Below, in pieces: positions 52,594 through 61,656 of a stretch of 64,000 nt of DNA. The DNA lies in the NCBI GenBank assembly GCA_018650465.1, contig JABIFY010000118.1, positions 1-64,000 on the forward strand, given 5' to 3'. Under the pieces are notes generated by a model. The model was not told the origin of the DNA and ran no database searches. It worked only from the letters and a program-made list of their open reading frames with translations. Each line of letters begins with the position of its first letter. The stretch's first letter is position 1. Made by a program: the position numbers and the translations under genes. The stretch is from Alphaproteobacteria bacterium (GTDB taxonomy: Bacteria; Pseudomonadota; Alphaproteobacteria; UBA2966).

Positions 52594-53445
52594 TTAGCCA
52601 GGTGTCAAACCGCGCAGTTTTTCATTGCGACGCCGCAGGATTTCCAATGTGGTGAGCAAGGCAATCGAAATCATCACCAGGATAGTCGCTACAGCCAGAA
52701 TTGTTGGGCTGATTTGCTCGCGGATACCTGACCACATCTGACGTGGGATCGTGCGTTGTTCGAAGCCTGCAAGGAACAAGACGACGACAACTTCATCAAA
52801 AGATGTGATGAAGGCGAACAGAGCCCCGGAAATAACGCCTGGCAGGATCAGCGGCATGGTGATCTTGAAAAAGGATGTCGTGGGGTTGGCACCAAGATTG
52901 GCAGCCGCCCGCGACAACGAATTGTCAAAACCTACCAGCGTCGCCGTCACTGTAATCACCACAAAGGGTGTGCCAAGGACTGTGTGGGCGAGGATGATAC
53001 CCAGGAATGATTGATCCAGTCCGATGCTGGAATAGAAGAAATACATGCCAGCTGCGGAAATGATCAACGGTACGATCATCGGTGAAATCAACACACCCAT
53101 GGTCAGGGCCCGGAACGGCATATGCGGTTTGCTCAGTCCCAAAGCAGCCAGTGTTCCCAAGGTCGTTGCCAGAATGGTTGAGGCAATGGCAATGATGAAA
53201 CTGTTTTTAACCGAGTGGGTCCATTGCGTGTTGTTGATGAAGTCCTCATACCAGCGCAGAGAATAAGCATCTGGGTCAAAGGACAACATACCCTGCGTAA
53301 ACGTGAAATATGGTTCAACGTTAAAGCTGAGCGGTATGATTATCAAAATTGGCGTAATCAAAAACACAAAGATGCAGGCGCATATGAAACGGAAGGTGTA
53401 ATACCATGTGGTTTCAAGCGGACCAGCGTAGCTTGGTAATGCCAT
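52594..53445 (-). CDS. potC: ABC transporter permease, PotC-like
   Basis: A 283-residue permease with six helices. The EAA loop that contacts the ATPase is AAANLGANPTTSFFKITMPLILPG, and SFDEVVVVLFLAG follows. This is the second permease of a spermidine/putrescine-type system. It starts 4 bases after the first permease. Ligand identity (polyamine) is inferred from the operon, not proven. Confidence 0.87.
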   Translation of the reverse strand: MALPSYAGPLETTWYYTFRFICACIFVFLITPILIIIPLSFNVEPYFTFTQGMLSFDPDAYSLRWYEDFINNTQWTHSVKNSFIIAIASTILATTLGTLAALGLSKPHMPFRALTMGVLISPMIVPLIISAAGMYFFYSSIGLDQSFLGIILAHTVLGTPFVVITVTATLVGFDNSLSRAAANLGANPTTSFFKITMPLILPGVISGALFAFITSFDEVVVVLFLAGFEQRTIPRQMWSGIREQISPTILAVATILVMISIALLTTLEILRRRNEKLRGLTPG

Positions 53446-53449
53446 AATA

Positions 53450-54715
53450 CTATCCCAACCTCATATTATCGATGCCAACGATCTTGTTATAGATCATGTA
53501 AAGCGCCAACACCGAGAACAACAGCAACACACCTAATGCACCGGCCAGTCCCCAGTTCAGGGAAGTTTGCATGTGATAGGCGATTTGGTTTGAAATCAGC
53601 GTGCCATCGGTACCGCCCACCAGGGCCGGTGTGATGTAATAACCGATGGACAGGATGAAAACGAGAATACTGCCTGCACCGATCCCGGCCAGCGTTTGTG
53701 GCATATAGACCCGGACAAAAGCAGTTACCGGGTTTGCACCTAATGACAACGCTGCCCGCATATAACTCGGCGGGATTGTCTTCATAACGCTGTACAGGGG
53801 CAGAACCATGAACGGCAACAAGATGTGCGTCATGGCAATGATCGTGCCCGTCAGGTTATGTATGAGCTGAAGCCTGTTGGCGTCGTCTACAAACCCAAAG
53901 AACACAAACAGATCATTTAACACCCCTTGCGATTGCAACATGGCAATCCAGGCCGTTGTCCGCACCAGCAAAGATGTCCAGAAGGGCAATAAGACAAAAA
54001 TCATTAGCAAGTTCGAATAGCGTGTCGGCAGGGTCGCCAGCAAATAGGAAATAGGGTAGGCGAGCACAACACAGATAAGTGTGATCGCGAGACTGATAGC
54101 GAATGTGCGCAAGAACAGTGTGCTATATATCTGGCGGTCTTCCGGCTGCATCACGATATCATTGGTTTTATTGTCATACTTCATATCAACGGCATTCAGA
54201 TAATAGCCGATGGTGAATTTTGAAGTATTACGCTTGATAACTGTCCAGGTCTCCAGTTCCTTCCACCGCTTGTGCATCTTCAACACGATGGGTTTGTAGG
54301 GACCCTCTTTGACCTTTTTGGACTTGCGGGCCGAGCTGGTGATCATGCTGCGCAGACCGGACTTTTCATAATTTAATCGTGTGCCGACCTTGCCGATCTC
54401 GCGGGATATGGCACCTGCTTTCAGGTCTTTCATTAAAGCCGCAAAAACCGGTTCTTCCGGCAATGCCTTGCCGTCCCAGTTCTCCAGCGCTTTTGTTGTT
54501 TCTGGCATCAGGGTGCCGACATGCCAGTTATCCACGCTGCGCATCGACATGTCGAATATCGGAATGAGAAAGGAAAAAAGTACAAAGACAAAAAGTGGGG
54601 TAACCAGAAGTAACGCGCGAATACGGCTCTTGCGCATAGCGCGGGTCAAACTGGCTTTCAGGGGCAATCCATCGGCGGCAAGTACAACACCATCCGCAGT
54701 CGTATCGTTAGCCAT
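53450..54715 (-). CDS. potB: ABC transporter permease, PotB-like with large insertion
   Basis: A 421-residue permease. After the first helix there is an unusual block of about 140 residues (residues about 60-200), rich in charged residues (KSGLRSMITSSARKSKKVKEG), before the other five helices and the EAA-like LSLGANPVTAFVRVYMPQTLAG. Such insertions are seen in the alphaproteobacterial Pot-like branch. I use ATG 54715, preceded by GGGGG; the ORF-track start at 54727 is 12 bases upstream. Confidence 0.85.
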   Translation of the reverse strand: MANDTTADGVVLAADGLPLKASLTRAMRKSRIRALLLVTPLFVFVLFSFLIPIFDMSMRSVDNWHVGTLMPETTKALENWDGKALPEEPVFAALMKDLKAGAISREIGKVGTRLNYEKSGLRSMITSSARKSKKVKEGPYKPIVLKMHKRWKELETWTVIKRNTSKFTIGYYLNAVDMKYDNKTNDIVMQPEDRQIYSTLFLRTFAISLAITLICVVLAYPISYLLATLPTRYSNLLMIFVLLPFWTSLLVRTTAWIAMLQSQGVLNDLFVFFGFVDDANRLQLIHNLTGTIIAMTHILLPFMVLPLYSVMKTIPPSYMRAALSLGANPVTAFVRVYMPQTLAGIGAGSILVFILSIGYYITPALVGGTDGTLISNQIAYHMQTSLNWGLAGALGVLLLFSVLALYMIYNKIVGIDNMRLG

Positions 54716-54778
54716 TCCAACCCCCATCGAAATCTAAATTATTTTTATTATGCGGTTACACAAATGATAAGCCGGATT

Positions 54779-54802
54779 GCGGGACAGAATATTCTGCCCC
54801 GC
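54779..54802 (-). other. Hairpin between binding-protein and first permease genes
   Basis: GCGGGACAGAAT and ATTCTGCCCCGC form a nearly perfect 24-base inverted repeat (12-bp arms, one wobble), 39 bases after the binding-protein stop. No T-run follows on the minus strand. This looks like an mRNA-stabilising or partial termination structure that keeps the binding-protein message more abundant. Confidence 0.6.
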
Positions 54803-54841
54803 GCACCGTCAATCAAGTCTTATTTCAACAACAATGTTGCT

Positions 54842-55936
54842 CTACTTAAGCAGCCAAGCGTTGAAGCGTTCGGTCATTTCGTCACCATTGTCAGCCCACC
54901 ATGCAAAGTTAGTGAGGAAACCCTGGCTGGCATATTTTGTTGGCATATGCGGCCCCATATCGATACCAAGCGTTGCGTGCTTGGAAACCATTGGACCGGA
55001 AGACTTCCGCGCCGGGCCATAAGAGATGTATTTCGCCTGGTCAGCCAGACGCTGAGTGTCAGTTGCGAATTTCATAAACTTCATGACAGCATTAACGTTC
55101 TTGCCTTTGGCAGGAACGGCCCAGCCATCGATATCAAGAACCTGACCATCCCAAAGCATGGCAAAAGGTTGTTTTTCTTCAGCAATAGCTGAGAACCAGC
55201 GGCCATTGTAGCCAGTTCCAAACACAGCTTCACCATCGGCCAGCAGTTGCGGAGGCACAGCACCCTGGGTCCACCAGATCACGTCTTTCTTGATCGTCGC
55301 AAGTTTTGCGAAAGCGCGGTCTTTACCAGCGTCTGTGTCCAGAACGTCGTAAATCTTGCCCAGTGGAACACCGTCAGCCAGCAGAGCCCATTCAAGATTA
55401 TTCACTGGCTTTTTTTGCAGGGTACGTTTGCCCGGGAAATTTTTTGTATCGAACACGTCAGCCATCGTGGTGGGCTTTTTGCCACCCCAGGCGTCAGCGC
55501 GATAAGCAAAAACAGTTGAATAGATGATTTGTGGAACAAAGCATTCAGACAGCAATGTGCCTTCCAGGAAATCCTTGGAAGCAGGGGTGCCATCAGGAGC
55601 CTTAGCCATTTCCTCGTCGATCTTGATCGGACGGAACATGCCTTCGTCACAGCCGGTAATGGCGTCTGACAAAACCACGTCGACCAGATCCCAGGTCACG
55701 TTACCTGATTCAGTCTGGGCCCGCATTTCAGCCAGGCCGCCACTGTAATCAAGCGAATTAATTTTTACATCTGAATGCATTTTCATGTAGGGCTTATGAT
55801 AGGCATTCATTTGACTTGCGGTATAAGCGCCGCCCCATGAGACAACATTCAGATCAACTGCCTGGGCAGTCGATGTCATCCCTGCAAAAGCAACACCTGC
55901 GACTGCAAGTGCCGAGAGTTTCAACATTTTGTTCAT
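54842..55936 (-). CDS. potD: ABC substrate-binding protein, PotD/PotF-like
   Basis: A 364-residue periplasmic protein. Signal peptide LKLSALAVAGVAFAGMTSTAQA is cleaved before VDLNVVSWGGAYTASQ, a typical PotD-like entry. Later WWTQGAVPPQLLADGEAVFGTGYNGRW belongs to the polyamine/opine-type family 1 pattern. ATG 55936 follows GGAGGATTTTAGA. It lies between the ATPase and the permeases with strong hairpins on both sides, consistent with higher expression of the binding protein. Confidence 0.85.
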   Translation of the reverse strand: MNKMLKLSALAVAGVAFAGMTSTAQAVDLNVVSWGGAYTASQMNAYHKPYMKMHSDVKINSLDYSGGLAEMRAQTESGNVTWDLVDVVLSDAITGCDEGMFRPIKIDEEMAKAPDGTPASKDFLEGTLLSECFVPQIIYSTVFAYRADAWGGKKPTTMADVFDTKNFPGKRTLQKKPVNNLEWALLADGVPLGKIYDVLDTDAGKDRAFAKLATIKKDVIWWTQGAVPPQLLADGEAVFGTGYNGRWFSAIAEEKQPFAMLWDGQVLDIDGWAVPAKGKNVNAVMKFMKFATDTQRLADQAKYISYGPARKSSGPMVSKHATLGIDMGPHMPTKYASQGFLTNFAWWADNGDEMTERFNAWLLK

Positions 55937-55980
55937 TCTAAAATCCTCCGAGTTGGTTTTGGTTTTGTTATTGTCAGACA

Positions 55981-56007
55981 CGGCATTCCGGTATTTCCGG
56001 AATGCCG
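55981..56007 (-). other. Hairpin between ATPase and binding-protein genes
   Basis: CGGCATTCCGG and CCGGAATGCCG form a perfect 11-bp stem with a 5-base loop in the 86-base space between the ATPase and binding-protein genes. No T-run follows on the minus strand. It is a likely RNA-processing or stability element. Confidence 0.65.
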
Positions 56008-56022
56008 ACACTTTCTTGATTG

Positions 56023-57117
56023 TCAGGCGTCGAGCGCCCGGCAATCGTCCGCTTCCCAGCCGATCTGGGTGATTTCGCCTTCCTTGAGATGAACATGTCC
56101 GTGAGAGTTAGGCACTTTCACGATGAATTCATTATTCCCGGACAAGCTGACACGGCTGCGAATGTGGTCGCCCAGATAGATAAGTTCTTCTACCTTGGCT
56201 TCCAGCGAATTGGTTGATTGTTCCTTGGCGACGCCAATGGTCGAGCGTTCGGGGCGCAAGGACAAAGTTGTACGTGATCCGACACCGCCGGTGTTGACGT
56301 TCAGTGCTTTGACCATACCACCACCACCTTCAAGTTCAACCTGGCAGTAGTCTCCGGTTACTTCCTTGACCTCACCATAAAGGCGATTATTTTCACCGAT
56401 GAAGCCGGCCACGAATGCATTGTCGGGTTTTTCATAAAGGTCACTTGGCGACGCAAGTTGCTGAACAATCCCGTCATCAAAAACTGCAATTCGATCAGAC
56501 ATGGTCAGGGCTTCCGACTGGTCATGCGTCACATAGACCAAGGTTACCTGCAGGTTTTCGTGGATATGTTTGATTTCGTACTGCATTTCTTCGCGCAGGT
56601 TCTTGTCGAGGGCACCCAGCGGCTCATCCATGAGCACAAGGCTGGGCTCAAATACAAGGGCGCGGGAAACAGCGACACGCTGTTGCTGACCACCAGATAA
56701 CTGCGCCGGGCGTCGATCACCAAAGCCACCGAGGCGCACCATATCCAGGGCTCGATTGACCTTTTCACTGATTTCAGACTTGCCCATGCCGCGGACTTCC
56801 AGCGGGAAAGCGAGGTTTTCAGCTACTGTCATGTGGGGGAACAAGGCATAATTTTGAAAGACCATGCCAATGCCGCGCTTGTGCGGCGGCACATTATTAA
56901 TCGGGACACCTTCAAGATAAATTTCACCATGTGTGGCAGGCTCGAAACCCGCGAGCATCATCAGGCAGGTTGTTTTTCCTGAACCGGAAGGCCCAAGCAT
57001 GGTAACAAATTCGCCTTTTGCCACATCAAGGTTGAAGTCTTTTACGACAAGAATTTCACCGTCATAACTTTTTTGTACAGATTCGAATCGAACCAGTGGT
57101 TCCGATGCATCAGACAT
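56023..57117 (-). CDS. potA: ABC transporter ATPase, PotA-like
   Basis: A 364-residue ATP-binding subunit. Walker A GPSGSGKTTCL, Q-loop in FQNYALFPHMT, signature LSGGQQQRVAVSRAL, Walker B LVLMDEPLGALD and the C-terminal TOBE domain (from about residue 290). It heads the minus-strand operon potA-potD-potB-potC. The cargo is likely a polyamine or similar small cation (inference). Confidence 0.88.
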   Translation of the reverse strand: MSDASEPLVRFESVQKSYDGEILVVKDFNLDVAKGEFVTMLGPSGSGKTTCLMMLAGFEPATHGEIYLEGVPINNVPPHKRGIGMVFQNYALFPHMTVAENLAFPLEVRGMGKSEISEKVNRALDMVRLGGFGDRRPAQLSGGQQQRVAVSRALVFEPSLVLMDEPLGALDKNLREEMQYEIKHIHENLQVTLVYVTHDQSEALTMSDRIAVFDDGIVQQLASPSDLYEKPDNAFVAGFIGENNRLYGEVKEVTGDYCQVELEGGGGMVKALNVNTGGVGSRTTLSLRPERSTIGVAKEQSTNSLEAKVEELIYLGDHIRSRVSLSGNNEFIVKVPNSHGHVHLKEGEITQIGWEADDCRALDA

Positions 57118-57406
57118 TAAACTACCATCCCCCGTTGGATTTTTCAGGCCCGACTTTTCGCCGTGTGCCTTGTTATTTGTCTTGTTGACTTGACCCTAGC
57201 ATGGAAAAACAGCTGAACTAAACCGGCGTTTCGAAATTAGTGCAAATTGTAAGCAATGTAAAAATAGTCGGAACGTCAGATTTATCAGCACCATTTTGTC
57301 TGTCATTTGGTTTGATTTTCGAGTTAAGGGTAGTGACCAGCCTAACATTTGCAAATTCCTGAGATTTGTCCTGGAACCGACATTGACCATATGTAATGCG
57401 CAACTC

Positions 57407-58306
57407 ATGAAAAAATATATTCAGGATCATTGGCTGGGACGCAGGTCTCTATTTTGGTCATTCTGGATCAATCTGGTCCTTTTGCGTTTTGCTGTGCTTT
57501 ATGCCGAGCAATTTACGCGCCCGCCCTATATTGAACGATCCACATTGGCAATCGCCTTGACCGGGGCCTATTTCCTTGTCTTCCACATCCTGGTTTATGG
57601 CTGGCAAATCAGAGGGTTAATCAAAGCCAGTGATCGCTACGTTTCCGAATTTGGCTCCCAGATCATGGCGATGGCCTCACATTTTGGTATCGTCATCAGC
57701 CTTTTGTTTACCGGTTTTGCTGTTCATGATTCGTACCAATCGCTTTTTGTGGAAGACAGGGCCAACAGCGAAAACCATCTGTCGTGGAATCACAGTCTGC
57801 TGGGCGAATATACATTGATCGTTGAAGGCAACTATATTCGGCTTGAAGGCGACCTCAGGATCGGGGTAACAAAAGCACTTGCGAAGCTGCTAGGGCAACA
57901 TAAAGAAATCACAGGCATTGTATTGAGCAGTGACGGCGGACGGGTAACAGAGGGACGTAATCTGGCGCATCTTATTCAGGCCAAGGGTCTTGATACTCTT
58001 GTGATTGATGCCTGCAAGTCCGCTTGTACAACCGCATTTATGGGTGGAAAAACGAGAGTGCTGGGAAGCCAGGGGAAACTGGGGTTTCATCAGTTCAGCC
58101 TGGACAGTATCTATTTTAATCCCTACGTCGATCCGAAGTCCGAACAGAAAATTGACCTGGATTATTACGCCAGCCGCGGCGTTAGCCAGTCTTTTCTGGA
58201 TGATGTTTTTCAGGCCACACACAATCAAATGTGGTTCCCCGGGAAAGAGTACTTGTTGGAAACAGGCGTCATTCACAAGTTCGAGACAGGCCAAATCAAG
58301 GATTGA
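57407..58306 (+). CDS. Membrane-anchored ClpP/SDH-like protein (COG3904-like)
   Basis: A 299-residue protein with two or three N-terminal helices (LFWSFWINLVLLRFAVLYA; LTGAYFLVFHILVYGW; FGIVISLLFTGFAV) and a crotonase/ClpP-fold periplasmic domain. That domain contains VLSSDGGRVTEGRNLAHLIQAKG and IDACKSACTTAFMGG, with Ser between two Cys at the expected nucleophile position, then GKLGFHQF. Related proteins are predicted periplasmic serine proteases, but activity is not established. ATG 57407 is used rather than the earlier frame. Confidence 0.7.
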   Translation: MKKYIQDHWLGRRSLFWSFWINLVLLRFAVLYAEQFTRPPYIERSTLAIALTGAYFLVFHILVYGWQIRGLIKASDRYVSEFGSQIMAMASHFGIVISLLFTGFAVHDSYQSLFVEDRANSENHLSWNHSLLGEYTLIVEGNYIRLEGDLRIGVTKALAKLLGQHKEITGIVLSSDGGRVTEGRNLAHLIQAKGLDTLVIDACKSACTTAFMGGKTRVLGSQGKLGFHQFSLDSIYFNPYVDPKSEQKIDLDYYASRGVSQSFLDDVFQATHNQMWFPGKEYLLETGVIHKFETGQIKD

Positions 58307-58332
58307 TCCCTTGATTTGATCGTGTCACGATC
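58295..58332 (+). other. Two consecutive hairpins after the ClpP-like gene
   Basis: ATCAAGG / CCTTGAT (58295-58315) includes the stop codon. Directly after it GATCGT-GTC-ACGATC (58318-58332) forms a second stem. No T-run follows, so termination is uncertain. Confidence 0.35.
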
Positions 58333-58368
58333 TGATATGCAGATTAATGAATCTGAAGGAGACCTTTT

Positions 58369-59250
58369 ATGTCGGGACCAAACCGGATTTCAAGGCAGTC
58401 TTTGATGTCAAAAAGGGCGCGCGCCATCGCCCGTCGTGAAGAAGTACAGCCCCGGGTGCTAAACTGGTTATTGGCGGCTCTTGTTATTGCGAGCCTGTTT
58501 TTGCTTGCCTCTCGTCCTTCTCAGGCGGCACCCCAAATCCTTGGTCTGGTCGCGAGCGCCGAACCCTTACCCATGAAATGTGAAAATGGCCTGTGTGCAA
58601 CTGAGGCATCGGTCTTTTGCCTGCAAAAATGGCGGATGTCGCCGACAGCGGGCACCAGCTATCATCCAGCGGGAGGTGAGGGCGTACAACTGATTGCCTT
58701 GACGGATGACGGCAACACAATCGTTGTTCCCGATCCCGAACTTCAAATCAAGGCACTGCGTGGCCATTCAGCGGTCCAGATCGGTGTTGATGTTGAATGG
58801 CTGTATGCGCGAAAATATCAATCGGTCTCATTGAAAATTGGTCATAAAGTCTCGCTGATCCCCGAAGCCTGGGCGGGTGACCCCAGACCGCTGACTCAAA
58901 AGGATATCGAGACAGCGCTTGGAACATTGCGCGACATGGGACACAAACTGGTTGATACAGCGGGTAAAAATGTCGCTGCGGCCCAGCTACTGGCCCATGT
59001 GGGTGGAAAACTCCCCCGTTTGGGTCGAGCGCATGACGATATCCGCAATGCGGCCTGGAAAACCGGTCTCAAAGGTGTTTCGGACATTAATGCCAAAGTT
59101 CTGGCAAAGGCCAAAAAGAAGTTTGATCGTTGCCATGATGTCACCTTTGGTGGCGCAACGTCACTCAGGCAGTGTCTGGGTGCGCAGCACGATATACTTA
59201 TGGGTAAACTGAATGCCCGCTACTGGGGTGCAACCGAATTCGGTATGTGA
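58369..59250 (+). CDS. Hypothetical exported or anchored protein
   Basis: A 293-residue protein with a basic N-terminus and a hydrophobic segment (LLAALVIASLFLLA, then SRPSQAAPQ) that fits a signal anchor or peptidase site. The periplasmic part has a paired-Cys motif CENGLCATEASVFCL, a beta-rich middle (GVQLIALTDDGNTIVVPDPEL), then a helical C-terminus. ATG 58369 follows AAGGAG. Function unknown; the gene stands between the ClpP-like gene and ntrY. A weak hairpin (59247-59260) plus GTTTT follows. Confidence 0.55.
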   Translation: MSGPNRISRQSLMSKRARAIARREEVQPRVLNWLLAALVIASLFLLASRPSQAAPQILGLVASAEPLPMKCENGLCATEASVFCLQKWRMSPTAGTSYHPAGGEGVQLIALTDDGNTIVVPDPELQIKALRGHSAVQIGVDVEWLYARKYQSVSLKIGHKVSLIPEAWAGDPRPLTQKDIETALGTLRDMGHKLVDTAGKNVAAAQLLAHVGGKLPRLGRAHDDIRNAAWKTGLKGVSDINAKVLAKAKKKFDRCHDVTFGGATSLRQCLGAQHDILMGKLNARYWGATEFGM

Positions 59251-59400
59251 GGTCGCTCACGTTTTCTGCCGCTCAAGTGATGTATTTTCGCAACAATATG
59301 CTAAACTCTTGTGACTTTTCAGCCTCAGTTGAATCGTAATGCTGTTTGGCATCCAGGGTCGAACGGCTGTTACAAATGAATAGATCGGGCGCCGTTTAAC

Positions 59401-61656
59401 ATGACAGTGGATACAGGCACGTCTCACAACGTGTTGTTTACGCAGTTACTTGACTGGGCTCGCCGGATCAATTTGGCGCGGAAGCTGGCGTATATGTTGG
59501 CGATTGCCGCCATTATTGCCGGCATAGCGACCTATGGTGCCTTGACCCAGACGTCACAAACAAGTGGTGCCGATCAGTCGAACATTCTGACCCTGTTGAT
59601 CATCGATGGTGTGATTTTGCTGGGCATGGGCGTGCTGGTGGCGACCAACCTGGTAAATCTGTGGATGGCACGTCGGCGGGGGGCCGCAGGCTCCCGGCTG
59701 CACACACGTATGGTCCTTATTTTTAGTCTACTGGCTGTTGCACCGGCAATTGTTGTCGGCGTTTTTTCGGCATTGTTCCTTAATTTCGGTATTGAGGCCT
59801 GGTTTCAGCCACGTATTCAGACGGCGCTGAACTCTTCTATCGCTGTTGCAGCTGCCTATACCCGCGAGCATCGCAGAGGCATTGAGGCGGATGCCCTGGG
59901 CATGGCTGCGGTCATTAATCGCCTGGCACCACAATTGGTCAACAATCCTCGAAATCTGACGACGGTGATTACGGTTCAGGCAGATACCCGGTCTCTGACT
60001 GAAGCGGTTGTCGTGGACGGATCGCGCCGGATTATTGCCCGCACGCCCCTGGCTTTCACGATCATGAACGAAGGTGTGCCCAGGAAGGCGCTTGAGCAAG
60101 CGGCAAATGGTGAAGTTGTAATTCTGACCAATGATGACGACGATCGCCTGCGTGCGCTTGTCCGCCTCAATGGTTTGAACAATGCCTTCCTCTATGTTGG
60201 ACGGTTTATTGATCCGCAGGTTTTGGGGCACAAACAGAAACTTCAGCAAGCTACGGACGATTACCGGCGTATGGAAGGTGACCGCTCGCGCATTCAGATA
60301 ACCCAGGCCTTGATTTTCCTGGTTGTGGCGGTGCTTCTCTTGTTAACAGCAATCTGGTTTGCCTTGAATTTCGCCGGACGCCTGGTTGGGCCGGTTACCA
60401 GTTTGGTCGGTGCAGCCGAACGGGTGCGGGATGGCGATCTGGCAGTGCGCGTACCGGAGGGGCCGGTGGATGATGAAGTTGGTATGTTATCACGAGCGTT
60501 CAACCGTATGACTGATCAACTGGAAGCCCAGCGACATGAACTAATGCAGGCCAATCAAACCGTTGATGACCGGCGCAGATTTACTGAAGCCGTGCTATCG
60601 GGCGTTACGGCAGGTGTCATCGGGCTGGACAGCGAGGCACGCATCAACCTGCCCAACCGATCCGCATTGGAGCTTTTGGAAACGTCGATGGAAGATATCA
60701 TTGGCGAGCCATTGTCGGCAGTTGCGCCGGAAATGAAAGAATTGCTGGGTGAAGCGCAAAACCGGGCCTCGCGGCGGGCTGAAGGACAGATCAACCTGGT
60801 GCGCAAGGGACGAACGCATATCCTTTTGGTCCGGATCGTCGGAGACCGGTCCGGGGAACAGGGCATTGTGGTGACCTTTGACGATATCACGGAACTGGTT
60901 GCGGCTCAAAGAACGTCAGCGTGGGCCGATATTGCTCGTAGAATCGCCCATGAAATCAAAAACCCGCTAACGCCGATCCAGCTTTCGGCGGAACGCCTGA
61001 AACGCAAATATCTGAAGGAAGTGACATCAGACCCGGAAGTTTTCACGAATTGCACGGATACGATCATCCGCCAGGTCGGTGATATCGGACGAATGGTTGA
61101 TGAATTTTCTGCCTTTGCCCGCATGCCATCGCCAAAGTTTGAGACCGAGAAACTTGATGAACTGGTTCAGGAAGCTGTCTTTATGCAGCAGGTTGCTCAT
61201 CCTGAAGTCAGCTATGATTCAAAACTACCTGACGTTGGTGTGTACTTGAGTTGCGACCGTCGCCAGGTCGCTCAAGCCCTGACCAATCTATTACAAAATG
61301 CCGCCGATGCCCTGACGGAGGCTCACAACACTGATGGCAAAATTGAGATTGTTGTAGTGGAAGAAGATGGCGAAACCATTGTTGAAGTTATCGATAACGG
61401 GCCGGGGTTTCCGGGACAGGATCAACACCGTCTTACCGAGCCCTATGTAACCCACCGTGACAAAGGTACTGGTCTGGGATTGGCTATTGTCAAAAAGGTG
61501 ATGGAGGACCACGGCGGCCGACTGGTTCTGGCGCAGCCTGAACAAGGTGGTGCCAGCGTAAAACTGGTATTTAATTCCGGGGCCAGTCTTCAGAGTGCAA
61601 AGCGAGAAGAAACCAAACGAGATTTGAAGGAAGAAAAAATTGCCAATCATGGCTGA
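59401..61656 (+). CDS. ntrY: Nitrogen regulation sensor kinase NtrY
   Basis: A 751-residue membrane sensor kinase. It has about four helices in the N-terminal third, a periplasmic sensor, HAMP (SAERVRDGDLAVRV type at about residues 330-390), PAS (AVLSGVTAGVIGLDSEARI), HisKA (IARRIAHEIKNPLTPIQLSAERLKRKY) and HATPase (NLLQNAADALTE, IDNGPGFPG, GTGLGLAIVKKVMEDHGG). It phosphorylates NtrX, whose gene overlaps its end. The pair influences nitrogen and redox metabolism in alphaproteobacteria. Confidence 0.93.
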   Translation: MTVDTGTSHNVLFTQLLDWARRINLARKLAYMLAIAAIIAGIATYGALTQTSQTSGADQSNILTLLIIDGVILLGMGVLVATNLVNLWMARRRGAAGSRLHTRMVLIFSLLAVAPAIVVGVFSALFLNFGIEAWFQPRIQTALNSSIAVAAAYTREHRRGIEADALGMAAVINRLAPQLVNNPRNLTTVITVQADTRSLTEAVVVDGSRRIIARTPLAFTIMNEGVPRKALEQAANGEVVILTNDDDDRLRALVRLNGLNNAFLYVGRFIDPQVLGHKQKLQQATDDYRRMEGDRSRIQITQALIFLVVAVLLLLTAIWFALNFAGRLVGPVTSLVGAAERVRDGDLAVRVPEGPVDDEVGMLSRAFNRMTDQLEAQRHELMQANQTVDDRRRFTEAVLSGVTAGVIGLDSEARINLPNRSALELLETSMEDIIGEPLSAVAPEMKELLGEAQNRASRRAEGQINLVRKGRTHILLVRIVGDRSGEQGIVVTFDDITELVAAQRTSAWADIARRIAHEIKNPLTPIQLSAERLKRKYLKEVTSDPEVFTNCTDTIIRQVGDIGRMVDEFSAFARMPSPKFETEKLDELVQEAVFMQQVAHPEVSYDSKLPDVGVYLSCDRRQVAQALTNLLQNAADALTEAHNTDGKIEIVVVEEDGETIVEVIDNGPGFPGQDQHRLTEPYVTHRDKGTGLGLAIVKKVMEDHGGRLVLAQPEQGGASVKLVFNSGASLQSAKREETKRDLKEEKIANHG

